Below are positions 7,937 through 10,420 of a DNA stretch of 10,420 nucleotides, in pieces. Within the stretch, counting starts at the first letter, position 1; each line of letters opens with the position of its first letter. Under the pieces are notes generated by a model, which saw only the letters and a list, made by a program, of their open reading frames with translations, had not been told where the DNA came from and did no database searches. The stretch is from Cyclostephanos tholiformis (Eukaryota; Bacillariophyta; Thalassiosirophyceae; Thalassiosirales; Thalassiosiraceae), in the NCBI GenBank assembly GCA_036939975.1, contig JALLPB010001288.1:1-10420 (forward strand), written 5' to 3'. Position numbers and translations under genes: made by a program.

Positions 7937-8133
7937 AGGAGTAGATACTCATAGATGGTTTTACTAAGTAGAAGCGTTAGGTAATGCAATCTAAATTGTT
8001 TGCCCAATAAGACAAGCGTGATTGATTTCATTTCAATAGGAATCACAGCTATGACATGGCAAATAATTATAGAAGCAAAATAAAAATTTCGTATCGTGTA
8101 TCTCATTCAGACTGTCAGCTTAGCTAGGATAGA
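7937..8133. other. Convergent intergenic region, TLK / orphan gene 3' ends
   Basis: This short AT-rich spacer lies between the kinase stop and the stop of the minus-strand orphan gene. It includes AATAAAA near 8078, a plausible poly(A) signal for the kinase. GTGATT and AATCAC (about 8018-8050) could pair as an imperfect hairpin. No gene is seen. Confidence 0.45.
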
Positions 8134-8817
8134 CTATTGCTCAATACACTCAACACACTGTCCATGACAAAAGACAACTCTTAGAAAAGGCGACAAGGTA
8201 AAAAATTCCGATTCGTCTTCTCTAAAACTGGAATACCCTGACGCAAATGTGTCGCAAGAGAGGCTATGTGACTCAACCGATGGCGAGAATGCTATTATAT
8301 AATCAAGATCAGCTCCCGAAAAATCGGAGGAACCTGAAACAGATTTGTCGCAGGAGTAGATATTATCCGCGACCGATCTCAATACATTGTCCGTGGATCG
8401 ATTTTCCTCAAAACAAAGCAAGCCGGAATGTTTGTCAAGATCGTCATGGTCGAATCTAATCTCTTCAGTCCATTTATGACCTTTTCTTCTCAAACCATCC
8501 GTGGTGAATGCAATGTAATCGAACTCCGACTCGGTAGAAATTCTTGAGAAATCGGCAGTGTCCGAAATGCAATCCCTGGTCTTGTAGAGATCCGTATCGA
8601 CTTCCGTTGAGTTACCGTAATAACTTTCACAATGGCCATAGGATTTGTTCAACTTTTTCATGATGTACCTGAATCCCCTTCTATAAGAATTGCATTCTCG
8701 TTTGGTTGCACGATTTAACCTCAACGTTAACCGATGATTTTTTCTCCGGGTTGCGGTGATAATTTGGGAGGGGAGAAAGCCGGAAGCATCATCGTGATCA
8801 AACTTTGCGCTGCCCAT
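8134..8817 (-). CDS. Hypothetical protein with three degenerate internal repeats
   Basis: This 227-residue frame has an intact start (AAGATGG, with A at -3, a favourable context) and stop. I do not recognise a family. Residues 24-58 are strongly basic (Arg/Lys-rich), which could be a nucleic-acid-binding or nuclear-localising patch. Residues 60-210 are acidic and Ser-rich. Three segments of about 25 residues resemble one another, each starting at a Cys: from C83 (containing ADFS and SEFDYIAF), from C156 (SSDFS and LDYIIAF) and from C188 (YSSF and ESEFF). The C-terminus has a CHGQCVEC cluster (C217, C221, C224). There is no signal peptide or membrane helix. The gene converges with the kinase and lies beside transposon-like sequence. 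Base composition is AT-richer than the MetRS and TLK exon 1. It may be a real lineage-specific gene; an upstream exon cannot be excluded. Confidence 0.55.
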   Translation of the reverse strand: MGSAKFDHDDASGFLPSQIITATRRKNHRLTLRLNRATKRECNSYRRGFRYIMKKLNKSYGHCESYYGNSTEVDTDLYKTRDCISDTADFSRISTESEFDYIAFTTDGLRRKGHKWTEEIRFDHDDLDKHSGLLCFEENRSTDNVLRSVADNIYSCDKSVSGSSDFSGADLDYIIAFSPSVESHSLSCDTFASGYSSFREDESEFFTLSPFLRVVFCHGQCVECIEQ

Positions 8818-8924
8818 CTTGTCATCCTTATGAAGGCATGAGAGATCATTACCATGAGAGAGGGGGGAAAATGAGAACAGTGTGTCATCGGTGATTGTAT
8901 GGGTCGATGTAGTTAGGAAAGGTA
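8818..8924 (-). promoter_or_regulatory. Presumed 5' flank of the orphan gene
   Basis: Only 107 bp separate the orphan start codon from the tandem repeat, so its promoter probably lies here or within the repeat. No TATA box or other clear motif is visible. Confidence 0.3.
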
Positions 8925-9176
8925 GTGAGAGTTTAATGACAAAATTGTCTGTGCATCTTTGTCCACAGGAAACAACATGAATGTTTTTTCCTCGCGATGA
9001 AAAAGAAGAATATGATTCCTATGCACGTGGTAGAGTTAAAAAAAAATAATAATGTCAAAATTCGCTTAAAATTTAGACTGCCAAAATTTAGATTTGATTT
9101 AGACCTGATATATTATTTAGACTACGATACCTACCCCCCATCCGTTGTTCGCTTAAATATTATTTGTGTCTACCAT
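8925..9176 (+). repeat. Tandem 252-bp AT-rich repeat, copy 1
   Basis: It starts at GTGAGAGTTTAATGACAAAA and ends at TTTGTGTCTACCAT. Shared blocks with copy 2 include GACAAAATTGTCTGTGCATC, CACAGGAAACAACATGAATG, GATGAAAAAGAAGAAT, CGCTTAAA, and CCCCCCATCC followed by ATTCGCTTAAATATT-like sequence. Small inverted repeats (GACAA-AA-TTGTC and AACAT-GA-ATGTT) and several TTTAGAC words occur inside the unit. A small open frame (8997-9215) spans the copy junction but is not credible as a gene. Confidence 0.9.
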
Positions 9177-9427
9177 GTGAGAGTTTTTAATGACAAAATT
9201 GTCTGTGCATCTTAGTTCACAGGAAACAACATGAATGTTTTTTCCTTGATGAAAAAGAAGAATTTGATTCCTATGCATGTGATAGATTGTTAAAAATAAT
9301 GGGTGGTACTCTGGGAGGCTGTCAAAATTTGCTTAAAAATTAGTCCGCCAAATTTTTGACTTTATTTTGTAGACCTGATTTAGACTACCCCCCATCCATT
9401 ATTCGCTTAAATATTTGTGTCTACCAT
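9177..9427 (+). repeat. Tandem 252-bp AT-rich repeat, copy 2
   Basis: A direct head-to-tail copy of the preceding unit, diverged by substitutions and small indels. For example, GGGTGGTACTCTGGGAGG is present only here, and the CTGATATATTATTTAG segment of copy 1 is shortened here. The two copies differ enough that the duplication is not recent. It lies about 200 bp upstream of the transposase frame and may be subterminal sequence of that element. Confidence 0.9.
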
Positions 9428-9626
9428 ACTAATTCCTACATAATGTGAAGTTGGCATTAATGCCATTAATGGAATGGTGGACTGGCATGGCAGAACGGCC
9501 TGCCAATAACACGAGACAACAATCTATTTCCTGCACACTAAATGGCATGAATTGTTTTCCCCATGATGCTGTTTGATTTTATTGTGGACTAGTTGTGTTT
9601 TATTTGGGCAGCACAATGAGCTATAA
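9428..9626. other. Spacer between tandem repeat and transposase frame
   Basis: An AT-rich stretch without a stand-alone gene. It holds two overlapping perfect palindromes (9453-9472) and an ATG at 9616. The ATG opens a short frame (9616-9675) in a different phase from the transposase. This may be the degraded or frameshifted 5' part of the transposase gene. Confidence 0.45.
9453..9472. repeat. Overlapping palindromes GGCATTAATGCC and CCATTAATGG
   Basis: A perfect 12-bp palindrome (9453-9464) and a perfect 10-bp palindrome (9463-9472) overlap by two bases. Both are centred on ATTAAT. They lie between the tandem repeats and the transposase frame, so they could be a binding site for the transposase or a regulator, or chance in AT-rich DNA. 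Confidence 0.5.
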
Positions 9627-10420
9627 ACATCTCTGCCTTATTTTGGCACCACCCCATCTGTGTGCAGCCATGAAGTAAATTGGATGCTTAGAAAAATTGT
9701 ACACGAACTGAGGGATCATCCCCCTGCAAGGGTGAAATTCCCCAACAGAGACAAGATGTGGGAGTACGTCGCTATGGTCCAGTGGAGAGAACCTCTTGTG
9801 AACGACATCATTGGTTTCATGGATGGCGTCTCTTTCCCAGCAGAATGCATAGATGATCATATTATACAGAATTCAATGTATTGCGGCTATGATTGCGACA
9901 TGATGGTAAATAACGTGTTTGCTTATGGTCCCGATGGGAAAGTATTTTTTGCTGCCATCAACTTTCCAGGTAGTTGGGCAGATGGTAGTTTGACAGCACA
10001 ATTTTTGCATAAGATGAAGAGTAGGATGCTCCCATACAAGATATGTGTTGACCAGGGATCCCCTCAGAGTGGGGATGCATATGGGATGTTTGTTGGCCCA
10101 ATCACAAAAAGAGCGGCACGACGTCTTCACCGTGACGTGCGCGATTATCTCCTCCTCATTTCAAACGTTCACACATCGCTGAGGCAAGCAAGTGAGTGGG
10201 GGATGCGTGGATTGCAAGTTACGTTCCCTCATTGCAAGAAGCACTTGCCCAGTGACCCCGCCCTGTGCCATTTGGTAATTGAGGCAATCGTGCTTGTCCA
10301 CAATTATCGAACTGACTTTATTGGGTACAGTCAAATTCAGACTGTCTTTGACCCTGAGTATGTTCGGTGTGAAAATTTGGAAGGATATGACCAAATCTCT
10401 CAGTATTACTTCCGCCCGGG
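9627..10420 (+). mobile_element. PIF/Harbinger-type DDE transposase, partial (5' broken, 3' beyond window)
   Basis: One frame stays open for 264 codons from just after an in-frame TAA (9624-9626) to the window end. It reads as a DDE superfamily endonuclease of the DDE_Tnp_4 (PIF/Harbinger) kind. The first Asp is in DIIGFMDGVSF (codon 9822), the second in FPGSWADGS (codon 9981) and the Glu in LRQASEWGMRG (codon 10194), with spacings of 53 and 71 residues. Before the core, YFGTTPSVCSHEVNWML resembles the end of the N-terminal helix-turn-helix. After the Glu comes the usual tail (IVLVHNYRTDFIG...). These enzymes cut and paste DNA at short target sites. The catalytic part has no internal stop, but there is no start codon in the expected place, and upstream similarity seems to continue in another frame from ATG 9616. 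This suggests a one-base frameshift near 9636-9648 or a missed intron. The gene continues past the window. Confidence 0.82.

Noticed and set aside
8997..9215. Small plus-strand frame of 72 codons across the tandem repeat
   Set aside because: It spans the junction of two non-coding repeat copies, is low complexity (Lys/Asn runs), and the equivalent frame in copy 2 is broken.
8925..9427. The paired repeats as LTRs of a retrotransposon
   Set aside because: The copies are directly adjacent with nothing between them, do not start TG and end CA in LTR fashion, and no reverse transcriptase is present.
9621..10394. Three minus-strand frames at the right end
   Set aside because: They are antisense shadows of the transposase frame, which has the conserved DDE residues on the plus strand.
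1..10420. CCCGG at the left end and CCCGGG at the right end as a meaningful boundary
   Set aside because: These are common GC-rich words. With arbitrary window limits, their placement cannot be interpreted.

Overview
This window looks like nuclear DNA from a photosynthetic stramenopile, most probably a diatom. Three lines of evidence support that. The genes have short GT-AG introns (78-180 bp). The methionyl-tRNA synthetase carries a signal peptide followed by an ARA|FAV junction, which resembles the ASAFAP-type plastid-targeting motif of diatoms and other secondary red-lineage algae. The gene set also fits: a VTC1-like vacuolar polyphosphate subunit, a Tousled-like kinase and a Harbinger-type transposase. 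The genus cannot be fixed from the sequence alone. The first 7 kb is GC-rich and full of long homopolymers (C18, C29, G25) and simple repeats. The last 2.5-3 kb is visibly more AT-rich.

Layout. Positions 1-345 hold a poly-C tract and the 5' flank of the first gene. Positions 346-1230 (+) encode a two-exon VTC1-like protein with a DUF202 domain and three membrane segments. A 554-bp convergent intergenic region follows. Positions 1785-3761 (-) encode a single-exon organellar methionyl-tRNA synthetase with a bipartite plastid presequence. A 735-bp head-to-head intergenic region (3762-4496) separates it from the next gene and carries TAGGTAG-type repeats, a TCC repeat and a G-quadruplex motif. 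Positions 4497-7936 (+) are one four-exon gene for a Tousled-like protein kinase of 1061 residues. Open-reading-frame analysis would break it at its three small introns, but splicing gives a continuous TLK. Positions 8134-8817 (-) encode an unrecognised 227-residue protein containing three degenerate internal repeats. Positions 8925-9427 hold two tandem copies of a roughly 252-bp AT-rich unit. From 9627 to the window end an open frame encodes the DDE catalytic domain of a PIF/Harbinger-type transposase. It has no start and runs off the window.

How the genes relate. The three recognisable host genes are ordinary eukaryotic housekeeping genes (vacuolar polyphosphate, organelle translation, chromatin and replication kinase) and show no shared pathway. 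The MetRS and TLK genes share a divergent promoter region, so co-regulation is possible but not shown. The right end is a transposon-rich, AT-rich segment. I see no convincing new biological system. The points most worth checking are the duplicated PIP-box-like motifs in the kinase N-terminus, the repeat-containing orphan protein, and the tandem repeat next to the transposase.
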